From assembly GCA_014377535.1 (NCBI GenBank), contig JACMPK010000065.1:1-39720 (forward strand): a DNA stretch of 39,720 nucleotides, written 5' to 3'. Positions 24,014 to 31,938 of this stretch are shown here, piece by piece. Origin of the DNA: Gemmatimonadaceae bacterium (lineage in GTDB: Bacteria; Gemmatimonadota; Gemmatimonadetes; Gemmatimonadales; Gemmatimonadaceae). The position numbers were made by a program, and so were the translations under genes. Numbering within the stretch: the stretch's first letter is position 1; each line of letters starts with the position of its first letter. The notes beneath the pieces are model-generated. The model had not been told where the DNA came from. It did not search any database and saw nothing but the letters and a program-made list of their open reading frames with translations.

Positions 24014-26290
24014 ATGCGACTGTCCCTCCGCTTCATCGTTCCGCTCCTGATCGTGCTTGCGGGCATCGCCTACGCCGTGGTGCCCCTGGTCGACAGTCTG
24101 ACGGTGCGGTGGTTTACGCGCGACCTCGACATTCGTGCCAATCTGGTGGCGACCACGGTGGAGGACGCCGTGCACGAGCTGGTCCAGGTGGACAATAAGG
24201 CGCGGGTGCGGCAGCTGTTCACGAAGATCACGCAGGATGAACGTCTCTTTGCGATGGGGTACTGTGCCGCACCGTCAGCCATGCCCATTGCGACGCCGTC
24301 GCTTCCGCCCGAGCTGAGGTGTGACAGCCTGGCGCGGTTTATGACGGAAGATCCGGCCGCGCATGTGCTGAGCAGCGCGCGCGGTCCATTGCTTGTGTCA
24401 GTGCGCGCGTTGGCCAGCGACAGTGCGCCGTCGGGTGAGCTCGTATTGGTGCACGACATGAGCTTCGTTGGACGGCGGAGCGAGGAGACCCGGAAGTATC
24501 TCTTCTACGTGTTCGCCGCCTTGGGGTTGACCGTATCGCTGATCACGGTCGTCGTCGCGCAACTGAGCTGGCGAGGGTGGGAGCAGGGACTCCGGGCGCT
24601 GATGCGCGGTGAGGGCATTCTGCGGCCGACGGACAAGCACGATCGACCGGAGCTGCGGCCCATTGCGCGGGATCTGCGGGCGTTGATCCAGGACATTCAG
24701 TCGGAGCATCGTGCGCGCGAGGACGATCAGGCACCGTGGGACGCGGCGGCGCTGAAGGCGATACTCGGCGGAGACCTCCGGGGGCACGAGGTCATTGTCG
24801 TGTCGAACCGCGAGCCGTACATGCACATGTTTCAGGGCGACGAAATCGTCGTGAAACAGCCGGCGAGTGGACTCGTCACGGCGCTCGAACCGATCATGCG
24901 CGCCTGTTCGGGCACGTGGATCGCGCACGGGTCGGGCACGGCGGATCGCCAGGTCGTGGATCGCCACGACCGCGTCGGCGTGCCAGCTGACACCCCCGCG
25001 TACCAGATTCGCCGCGTATGGCTGTCGACGCAGGAGGAGTCCGGCTACTACTACGGTTTTTCGAACGAAGGGCTCTGGCCGCTGTGCCACAACGCGCACG
25101 TACGACCCACGTTCCGGGCGACGGACTGGGAGCAGTACGTCGCGGTAAATCGCAAGTTCGCCGAGGCGGTGGTGCAGGAAGCGACGTCCAGTGATCCCAT
25201 CGTCTTGGTCCAGGACTACCACTTCGCATTGCTGCCGCGCTTTGTGCGCGACCTCCTGCCGAATGCCACCATCATCACGTTCTGGCACATTCCATGGCCG
25301 AATCCGGAAGCGTTCAGTATCTGCCCCTGGCGTGAGGAGTTGCTCGACGGACTGCTGGGCAGCAGCATCCTCGGATTCCACACGCAGTTTCACTGCAACA
25401 ACTTCGTCGACACGGTGGACCGCCTGCTCGAGGCGCGTGTGGACCGTGAGTCGTTCACCGTGTCGTATCATGGGGAACCGACCGCGGTGAAGCGCTATCC
25501 GATCTCGGTGGACTGGCCGCCGTCACCGACGCTGTTGACGAAATCGGTCGATCAGTGCCAGCGCGACGTCCGTCACCACCACCTGCTCCCCGATGGGCAC
25601 GTGGTTGGCGTGGGAATCGATCGTCTCGACTACACCAAGGGGATCGAGGAGCGACTCCGCGCCGTGCAGCGGTTTCTGGAGTTGCGTCCGGAGTGGATCG
25701 GACGTTTCTCGTTCATCCAGATTGCCGCGCCGACCCGGTCGAGCATCGAGCATTACCAGGAGTACGAGTCTCGTGTCCGCGCGCTTGCGATGCGCATCAA
25801 TACGCAGTTCACTGACGCCGCGCATCCGCCGATCATCCTGCACGCCGAGCACCACGAGCCGCGCGAGGTGTACGAGTATTTTCGTGGCGCCGACCTCTGT
25901 TTCGTCAGCAGCCTGCACGATGGCATGAACCTCGTGGCGAAGGAATTTGTCGCGTCCCGTGATGACGAACGCGGCGTGCTCGTCCTGAGTCAGTTCACCG
26001 GCGCTGCGCGTGAGCTTCCCGAGGCGATCATCGTCAATCCGTACGATGCGGAGGAATGTGCCGAAGCGCTGTTCCAGGCGGTCACCATGCCGGAACGGGA
26101 GCAGCGGGCCCGGATGCGCCTCATGCGGAGCCTGGTCGGCGAGTTCAACGTGTATCGGTGGGCCGGCCGCATGATGCTCGATGCTGCCAGCGTCCGTCGT
26201 CGCTCGCGCCTGACGCGTCGCTTCGAGTTTCCCATCGGGTTGCGTGGCCGACCGCAGGGCCGCCCCGAGCCACTCCCGCTGCACACATGA
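24014..26290 (+). CDS. otsA: Membrane-anchored sensor-fused trehalose-6-phosphate synthase
   Basis: A 758-residue protein, about 270 longer than plain OtsA. A first membrane helix (about 7-27) and a second (about 162-184) enclose an extracytoplasmic domain of some 130 residues with two Cys. Residues 185-235 resemble a HAMP-type linker. From about 258 the GT20 enzyme is complete: VSNREPY, ASGLVTALEP, LWPLCH, VQDYHFALLPRFVR, FWHIPWPNPEAF, GFHTQFHCNNFVDTV, GIDRLDYTKGI and SSLHDGMNLVAKEFVASR. It should make trehalose-6-phosphate from a nucleotide-glucose and glucose-6-phosphate at the inner face of the membrane. GAGG lies a few bases before the ATG. The stop overlaps the otsB start (ATGA). The N-terminal part looks like a sensor of the kind found in chemoreceptors and kinases, so direct control of synthesis by an external signal is inferred. 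Confidence 0.93.
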   Translation: MRLSLRFIVPLLIVLAGIAYAVVPLVDSLTVRWFTRDLDIRANLVATTVEDAVHELVQVDNKARVRQLFTKITQDERLFAMGYCAAPSAMPIATPSLPPELRCDSLARFMTEDPAAHVLSSARGPLLVSVRALASDSAPSGELVLVHDMSFVGRRSEETRKYLFYVFAALGLTVSLITVVVAQLSWRGWEQGLRALMRGEGILRPTDKHDRPELRPIARDLRALIQDIQSEHRAREDDQAPWDAAALKAILGGDLRGHEVIVVSNREPYMHMFQGDEIVVKQPASGLVTALEPIMRACSGTWIAHGSGTADRQVVDRHDRVGVPADTPAYQIRRVWLSTQEESGYYYGFSNEGLWPLCHNAHVRPTFRATDWEQYVAVNRKFAEAVVQEATSSDPIVLVQDYHFALLPRFVRDLLPNATIITFWHIPWPNPEAFSICPWREELLDGLLGSSILGFHTQFHCNNFVDTVDRLLEARVDRESFTVSYHGEPTAVKRYPISVDWPPSPTLLTKSVDQCQRDVRHHHLLPDGHVVGVGIDRLDYTKGIEERLRAVQRFLELRPEWIGRFSFIQIAAPTRSSIEHYQEYESRVRALAMRINTQFTDAAHPPIILHAEHHEPREVYEYFRGADLCFVSSLHDGMNLVAKEFVASRDDERGVLVLSQFTGAARELPEAIIVNPYDAEECAEALFQAVTMPEREQRARMRLMRSLVGEFNVYRWAGRMMLDAASVRRRSRLTRRFEFPIGLRGRPQGRPEPLPLHT

Positions 26291-27084
26291 CGGCGTGGAT
26301 GGGTCCCATCCGCCGCCGTCCGGCGATGCCCGCGCCGCAGCCGGACTGGGCGTACTTCGTCGACCTCGACGGCACGCTGCTCGAAATCGCCGAACTCCCT
26401 GCCGACGTGCGCTCAGATCCGCGGCTGCGCGCCACGGTGTCCGCGCTTGCGACCGTTGCAGGTGGCGCGGTGGCTGTGATCACGGGCAGAAGGATCTCCG
26501 AGGTGGATCGGCTCTTTCCGGATCTCAGGCTGGCAGTGGCGGGCCTGCACGGACTCGAGCGGCGCACCGCGAGTGGCCTTCGGCACTGTCACGCCCTTCC
26601 CTCTGAGTCGCTCTCAGCCGCACTCGATCACCTGCGAACCATGTTGGCGCGGCACCCGGCACTGTTGCTCGAAGACAAGGGGGTGGCCATCGCACTGCAC
26701 TATCGACAGGCGCCGGCGCTGGCGAGCTATGCCCATCGGGTGATGCGGGAAGTACAATCGGCTCTCGGTGCGGATTTCTGCGTACAACCGGGCAAGCGTG
26801 TCGTGGAATTGAAGCCGGCCGGGCGCGACAAGGGTGCTGCCATCCGCGAATTCATGGCCGAGCCGCCGTTCGAGGGGCGTCAGCCGGTATTCCTCGGTGA
26901 CGACACCACCGACGAGTATGGCTTCGACGTGATCAATGAACTCGGCGGCATCTCGATCAAGGTTGGGCCTGGACGGTCCAATGCGGCTTGGCGGATGCCC
27001 GACGTCCTGGCGGTCCGCCGCTGGCTCGCGCTCGCCGTCGCGTCCGGATCCACCGCCGCTTCCACTCACCACACCACCAAGTGA
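26287..27084 (+). CDS. otsB: Trehalose-6-phosphate phosphatase
   Basis: A 265-residue HAD-superfamily phosphatase that removes phosphate from trehalose-6-phosphate to give trehalose. The nucleophile motif DLDGTLLE is at residues 26-33. VAVITGRRISEVDRLFP follows, then AGLHGLERR, a cap-domain segment with LLLEDKGVAIALHYR, the Lys motif KPAGRDKGAAI and the metal site GDDTTDE (204-210). Length and order match OtsB. The start codon overlaps the otsA stop in ATGA, so translation is coupled. Its own TGA overlaps the GTG of the GH15 gene. No signal peptide is present, so it acts in the cytoplasm next to the membrane-bound synthase. Confidence 0.94.
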   Translation: MTAWMGPIRRRPAMPAPQPDWAYFVDLDGTLLEIAELPADVRSDPRLRATVSALATVAGGAVAVITGRRISEVDRLFPDLRLAVAGLHGLERRTASGLRHCHALPSESLSAALDHLRTMLARHPALLLEDKGVAIALHYRQAPALASYAHRVMREVQSALGADFCVQPGKRVVELKPAGRDKGAAIREFMAEPPFEGRQPVFLGDDTTDEYGFDVINELGGISIKVGPGRSNAAWRMPDVLAVRRWLALAVASGSTAASTHHTTK

Positions 27085-28868
27085 ACTCTCTTGAACTCGC
27101 CCTCGTCGGCAATGGCACGATCAGCGCGTTGATTACATCGGATGCGGATATCACCTGGGCATGCTTCCCGCGCTTCGACGGCGACCCGGCGTTCTGCTCC
27201 CTGCTGACTGGCAGCGATGCCCCTGACGGCCTCGGCCACTTCGGGATCGAACTGCTGGGAATGACGCACAGTGAGCAGACATTCATCGAAAATACGCCAG
27301 TGCTGGTCACGCGACTGTTCGACGCGACCGGTGGCGTCATCGAGATCACTGATTTCGCACCGCTGTTCCAACAGAACTCGCGACTGTTCTGCCCGATGTC
27401 ACTGGTGCGGCGCGTCACGGTGGTGTCTGGACATCCTCGTATCCGGGTTCGACTGCGACCGGCGTGCCAGTACGGCCGATACCCGGCCGAACGAACCTAT
27501 GGCAGCCATCATATCCGCTTCATCGGTGGGGATGTCGTGCTCCGCCTGACGACCGATGCGTCGCTGACGCCGCTGCTGGAGGAGACACCGTTCTTTCTTG
27601 ACGGCACGATCACGATGATTCTCGGTCCGGATGAGACGGTGACCGAATCGACTGGGGTCCTTGGACGCCGATTTCTCGAAGAGACGGTAAGTCACTGGCG
27701 CGACTGGGTTCGCGCGCTGGCCATTCCGTTCGAGTGGCAGGATGTCGTCATCCGATCGGCAATCGCACTCAAGCTCAATGCGCACGAGGACACCGGCGCC
27801 GTGGTGGCTGCGATGACGACCTCGATTCCCGAGGCAACGGGCAGCCCGCGGAACTGGGACTATCGGTTCTGCTGGATCCGGGATGCGTATTTTGTCGTCG
27901 ATGCGCTCAATCGCCTCGGTGCAACGCGCACCATGGAGCGATACCTGGCGTACATCCTGAACGTCATTGCCAGCGCCGAGGACGGTCGCCTGCAACCGTT
28001 GTACACCATCAGCGGGCGATCAAATATCGAGGAGCGAGTGATCGAGACGTTACCCGGCTATCGCGGGATGGGCCCCGTGCGGGTGGGGAACGAAGCCTAT
28101 CGACAGATCCAGCACGATGTGTACGGGGCGGCGATCCTTGCGGCAACGCACGTGTTCTTCGACCTGCGCCTCGAGCAGCGCGGTGACGAGGCGCTGTTCG
28201 CACGCCTCGAGGTCCTCGGCCACCATGCAGCAGCATTGTACGACCAGCCGGATGCCGGCATCTGGGAGCTGCGTGGCAGTGAACACGTCCACACGTTCTC
28301 GAGCGTGATGTGCTGGGCAGGGTGTGATCGGCTGGCACGCATCGCGGCGCAACTCGGAAATCATGGGCGATACGCGTTCTGGCGGGCGACGGCCGACGGG
28401 ATTCATGACGAGATCTGCCGTCGGTGCTGGAACGCGGACCTCAACTCCTTCGTCGCCACGATGGATGGCAGCACGCTTGACGCGTCATTGCTGCGGATGC
28501 AGGACGTTGGATTCGTCGCAGCAAAGGATCCACGGTTTGTCGGCACGGTGCACGCCATCGAACGCGACCTGCGGCGCGGGAACTTCATCTATCGTTACGT
28601 CATCGAAGACGACTTCGGCAAGCCGGAGAACGCATTTCTGGCATGCACGTTCTGGTACATCAACGCACTGGCTGATATCGGGCGGGAAGCGGAAGCCCGT
28701 GCGCTCTTCGAACACGTTCTGGCCTGCCGTAATCGCCACGGCCTATTCGCCGAACACATTGATCCCGTCACCCATGAGCAATGGGGCAACTTCGTGCAGA
28801 CCTATAGCATGGTGGGGGTGATCAGTTCCGCGCAGCGGCTGTCGATTCCCTGGGACCGTGCGTTTTGA
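27081..28868 (+). CDS. GH15 family glycoside hydrolase (glucoamylase or trehalase-like)
   Basis: A 595-residue cytoplasmic protein (no signal peptide) with an N-terminal beta-sandwich (LALVGNGTISALITSDADITWACFPRFD) and an alpha/alpha-barrel. GH15 signatures are NWDYRFCWIRDAYF (258-271), LPGYRGMGPVRVGNEAY, IWELRGSEHVHT with the expected acid Glu at about 396, and LFAEHIDP with the expected base Glu at about 558. Near the end QTYSMVG replaces the more usual YSHVG. The GTG start overlaps the otsB stop by four bases (GTGA). GH15 includes glucoamylases, dextranases and bacterial trehalases. Coupling to otsAB makes trehalose turnover or a linked glucan-degrading role the best guess, but the substrate cannot be read from sequence. 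Confidence 0.88.
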   Translation: MNSLELALVGNGTISALITSDADITWACFPRFDGDPAFCSLLTGSDAPDGLGHFGIELLGMTHSEQTFIENTPVLVTRLFDATGGVIEITDFAPLFQQNSRLFCPMSLVRRVTVVSGHPRIRVRLRPACQYGRYPAERTYGSHHIRFIGGDVVLRLTTDASLTPLLEETPFFLDGTITMILGPDETVTESTGVLGRRFLEETVSHWRDWVRALAIPFEWQDVVIRSAIALKLNAHEDTGAVVAAMTTSIPEATGSPRNWDYRFCWIRDAYFVVDALNRLGATRTMERYLAYILNVIASAEDGRLQPLYTISGRSNIEERVIETLPGYRGMGPVRVGNEAYRQIQHDVYGAAILAATHVFFDLRLEQRGDEALFARLEVLGHHAAALYDQPDAGIWELRGSEHVHTFSSVMCWAGCDRLARIAAQLGNHGRYAFWRATADGIHDEICRRCWNADLNSFVATMDGSTLDASLLRMQDVGFVAAKDPRFVGTVHAIERDLRRGNFIYRYVIEDDFGKPENAFLACTFWYINALADIGREAEARALFEHVLACRNRHGLFAEHIDPVTHEQWGNFVQTYSMVGVISSAQRLSIPWDRAF

Positions 28869-28989
28869 CGGCGATGCTTTGGCCCGTTGCGTCCTGATGA
28901 CGCCGCCAGCGACGGCACACCTGTGAACCGTCGCGATAGGTCGGTCGATCGGGCGGCAGCGCAGTCCTGGCGATGACAGTCCAGGTCCC

Positions 28990-29023
28990 GATCGCCCGGA
29001 ACGGCGCTCCGTTCCGGGCGATC
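28990..29023. terminator. Strong 15-bp hairpin ending the trehalose operon
   Basis: GATCGCCCGGAACGG and CCGTTCCGGGCGATC pair perfectly around the tetraloop CGCT, between the plus-strand GH15 gene and a minus-strand frame. No T-run follows on either side, so it may act as a Rho-type or bidirectional barrier. Confidence 0.65.
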
Positions 29024-29062
29024 CTCAACTCCGGGTGATACGTGTTCGAAACGCGTCAGCCG

Positions 29063-29404
29063 TCACGCGGACGTCTCACGCCGGACACGGAAAAATTCGT
29101 CGCTGAAGATTTCCGTGGCGTACAGCGCCCTTGGTGAATCAACTCCCTTCTTCTGGCCAAAGGCGCGGGCAATCTCCACCTCGTGCTCCCACGTGTTTGC
29201 ACCTTCGGTCCGGCGCGGAAGCAACGGGATCTGCGCCGTCATGAGACCTGGCAGCATCACCGACTTGCGGTCCGTCGCAATCTGCGCACGGTCAATCGCG
29301 ACCAGCACGTTGAATGTCGCGCTATCCGTAATCTCGACGCGAGCTGGTTCGGCCATGACGGCGAGGGCCCACGGGGTGTACACCACAGTTGGATCAACCC
29401 TCAC
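29063..29404 (-). CDS. Hypothetical protein (113 aa), possibly a gene fragment
   Basis: A frame starting at GTG with residues RVDPTVVYTPWALAVMAEPARVEITDSATFNVLVAIDRAQ and ending GQKKGVDSPRALYATEIFSDEFFRVRRETSA. It reads like real protein (mixed strands and helices, few Arg/Ser runs), but no family is recognised and no ribosome-binding site precedes the GTG. A stop lies only seven codons upstream. The adjacent frame at 29401-29694 on the same strand ends exactly here, so both may be pieces of one gene split by a frameshift. Confidence 0.42.
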   Translation of the reverse strand: MRVDPTVVYTPWALAVMAEPARVEITDSATFNVLVAIDRAQIATDRKSVMLPGLMTAQIPLLPRRTEGANTWEHEVEIARAFGQKKGVDSPRALYATEIFSDEFFRVRRETSA

Positions 29405-29694
29405 GAGAGCACCGCACTTGTATCACCACGCGACGCGTCGTGAGTGGCGACCTTGCCCCGACTGGCGAAGTCACGCCACTTCGAGGTCGGCTGGTAGTAA
29501 CCACATCGCACAATCAGGTGTGCGGCTATTCCGACCACGGCTCGCGAACGTGCATGCACCGTGACGAGCTGGCCATCGGGACACACCGACTTCTGGGAGG
29601 CGACCTGCTCGATTGTCCAAGGCGGCGATTCCGGGATGATGCAAGTCGTGAGTGCGATGAGAGCACCAAAATCGACAGACCCGGACTGACACAC
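29401..29694 (-). CDS. Hypothetical small protein with lipobox-like start
   Basis: A 97-residue frame with a short hydrophobic stretch and Cys (FGALIALTTC) near the N-terminus, then polar sequence with two further Cys and GYYQPTSKWRDFASRGK. It resembles a small lipoprotein but lacks the basic n-region. No ribosome-binding site is clear. Its end overlaps the start of the 29063-29404 frame by four bases in a different frame, consistent with either translational coupling or a frameshifted single gene. Confidence 0.3.
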   Translation of the reverse strand: MCQSGSVDFGALIALTTCIIPESPPWTIEQVASQKSVCPDGQLVTVHARSRAVVGIAAHLIVRCGYYQPTSKWRDFASRGKVATHDASRGDTSAVLS

Positions 29695-30119
29695 GGCGAA
29701 GAGTGGTTTGGTCAGAGCGGCATCAGTTCAGGGTGGTTGCGAAACAGCTCAATGCACTGGCGGTCGAAGAGCGGAAGTGTCCTGTCCGACTCCCGGGCTC
29801 CGGTCAACGCTCGGATGTCCTTGAACGATCTGCCCAGACGGAGTCGGTACTGCAGTGTGGAAAGGCGCAAGCGCTCTGCCCTCTGGCCTCAGACAGTCGC
29901 CTGCGGGCGCACCGCTGATCAGATGGGCAGGAAGCCGGGAACATGACGTTTCGTCCGCGTACGGCAGAGGTGAGTGCACGAGCTACACTGACTGGAGCGG
30001 ATTCATTGGAGCGCTCGACAGGCGCGCGCGCGCGTTCGTGCGCGGCAACCGACGTGACGTGGTCGTGCCGCACCGATGTCTTGCCCTGCAGGATCAGCTG
30101 CTTCTGGAGGGACCTATCG
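29695..30119. other. Gap of about 425 bases before the mscS relic
   Basis: Open frames here have no ribosome-binding sites or known motifs. It may contain decayed upstream sequence of the mscS relic, but no similarity could be recognised. Confidence 0.35.
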
Positions 30120-30657
30120 ACACGAAAGCAGTGTGGCAAGCGCTGAATGTGCCGATCTTCCGCATCGCGAGCACGCCAGTGACGTTGTCGTCCATTGTGG
30201 TGTTCCTCGCGATTCTAGCGGCGACGCTGGTTGTTTCACGTCACGCGCATGGGCTTGCGCGCCACCGTCGCGCGCTCTCGCGACGAGGAGGATCTGATCA
30301 TTCCGAACGCGATGCTGGTTCAGAACAGCGTGACCAACTACACGCTGCGCGATCCGACATAACGCCTGCGAACCACCGTGGGTATGTCGTATGACTCGGA
30401 CATGGATGCCGTGACTGGTGCGCTGCTCGATGCGGCGCGTCGGCTGCCGGATCGGCTGGACTCCCACGCGCCTCGAGTGCTCATGACGGAGTTCGCTGAT
30501 TCGGCCGTCGTCTTCGAAGTCGTGGTCTGGGCCCAGAATCCATGGGGCCCGGGTGATGCGATCGTCACTGAACCAGGAGATCCGGCGCGCGTTGAAGGAC
30601 GCCGGCATCAGGATTCCTTACCCGCAGCGCGATCTGCATGTGATCCGCCACGGTTGA
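30120..30657 (+). pseudogene. Second MscS-family channel, heavily broken
   Basis: Recognisable pieces lie in order. NVPIFRIASTPVTLSSIVVFLAILAATLVVSR is an early membrane segment. MGLRATVARSRDEEDLIIPNAMLVQNSVTNYTLRDPT follows in another frame, directly after it, so the pore helix and start of the beta-domain are deleted. A TAA (30360-30362) stands where Tyr is usual. YDSDMDAVTGALLDAARRL ... LMTEFADSAVVFEVVVW comes next, and finally, after another frameshift, LNQEIRRALKDAGIRIPYPQRDLHVIRHG to the stop at 30657. At least one deletion, one nonsense change and two shifts are present. It belongs to a different MscS subgroup from the intact channel at 22855. Confidence 0.85.
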
Positions 30658-30741
30658 GACCGATGACGAAGTATCTTTTCGGAACGCATGGCGCGGGCGC
30701 AGGGCGCACATGCACAATCTCCCGTCCGTCAAGGTTCCCAC

Positions 30742-31935
30742 GTGCCGAAAGATCTCACATACATCCTGCTGCTCTTTGCACTCTTCGTGGTACCACGCGC
30801 TTTGCAGCGGTTCCGGCTGCCGAGCGCGATCACGAGTTTCCTGCTGGGTGCTGCGGCGTCCGCGTCGGGGGTGTTGTCACAGGATCCGACGCTGAGCCTT
30901 TTGGCAACCTTTGGGATCGTGGCGATGTTCCTCACAGCCGGTCTGGAAGTCAATGGCTCTGAGCTGAAGATTGGCGCACGGGTCATTGTGCAGCACGTGT
31001 CGGTCCGCATGCTGCTGGTGCTTGGCGTCGGCGCCCTCATCGCGGTGGGCATGGCGTTCAGCTATCGCGTCGGGACGCTGATTGCGCTGGCACTGTTTAC
31101 GCCGTCGACGGGCTTCATCCTGGATTCGCTCGATACACTCGGACTGGAGCCGCGCGAGCGATTCTGGATCAAGTCGAAGGCGATTGCCACCGAGTTGCTC
31201 GCCCTCGGCGTGCTGTTCATTGCCTTGCAATCCACCTCGATGGAGCGGCTTGGTGTTGCCACTGCGGCGCTCCTCGCGCTCGTCCTCGTTCTCCCGTTGC
31301 TCTTTCGCTTCTTCGCGGCGCGGATCGCGCCCTTTGCGCCAAAGTCCGAGTTCGCGTTCCTGCTGATGCTCGCCGTCGTGAGTGCCTACATCACGCGAGC
31401 ACTTGGCGTGTACTACCTGGTGGGCGCGTTCATGGTCGGCATCGCCGCCCAGACGTTCCGGACCCGGTTGCCCGCGATGTCGTCCGAGCGAACGCTGCAC
31501 GCCGTCGAGGCCTTCGCTTCGGTCTTTGCACCCTTCTATTTCTTCAACGCGGGGCTGCACCTCCACGCGGAGGACTTCTCTGCGACTGCGATCCTGCTTG
31601 GCGTCGGCGCGGTGGCCGTCTGTGTGCCACTTCGCGTTGGGCTGGTCGTGCTGCACCGAAAGTACACGCTGGGCGAGTCGTTCAGGAGCGGCCTTCCGGT
31701 GGCGATTGCGCTCGCGCCGACCCTCGTGTTCTCGCTGGTCATTGCGGAGATCCTGCGCGATCGGTTTGCCGTGCCGGACTTCATCTTCGGAGCCCTGATT
31801 GTGTACACCGTGTTGAATACGATCCTGCCCGGATTCCTCCTCGGCCGGGCAGCGCCGGACCTCGATGTCCTGGATACGGTGGGGACACCGGTGGAGTCCC
31901 AGGCGCACGCGCAGCCTGCAGAGTTGCCGGCGTGA
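30742..31935 (+). CDS. CPA2-type cation:proton antiporter
   Basis: A 397-residue integral membrane protein with about 12 hydrophobic segments of the Na+/H+ exchanger fold (PF00999, Kef/CPA2 side). It starts YILLLFALFVVPRALQRFRLPSAITSFLLGAAAS, with ATFGIVAMFLTAGLEVNGSELK early and ALGVYYLVGAFMVGIAAQTFR later. AFASVFAPFYFFNAGLHLHAEDF is the characteristic FFxxxG region of CPA2 proteins. No TrkA-N/RCK domain follows, unlike KefB/KefC. It probably exchanges K+ or Na+ for protons. The GTG at 30742 is preferred because AAGG lies seven bases upstream and the residues before it are not membrane-like. Confidence 0.86.
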   Translation: MPKDLTYILLLFALFVVPRALQRFRLPSAITSFLLGAAASASGVLSQDPTLSLLATFGIVAMFLTAGLEVNGSELKIGARVIVQHVSVRMLLVLGVGALIAVGMAFSYRVGTLIALALFTPSTGFILDSLDTLGLEPRERFWIKSKAIATELLALGVLFIALQSTSMERLGVATAALLALVLVLPLLFRFFAARIAPFAPKSEFAFLLMLAVVSAYITRALGVYYLVGAFMVGIAAQTFRTRLPAMSSERTLHAVEAFASVFAPFYFFNAGLHLHAEDFSATAILLGVGAVAVCVPLRVGLVVLHRKYTLGESFRSGLPVAIALAPTLVFSLVIAEILRDRFAVPDFIFGALIVYTVLNTILPGFLLGRAAPDLDVLDTVGTPVESQAHAQPAELPA

Positions 31936-31938
31936 CCG

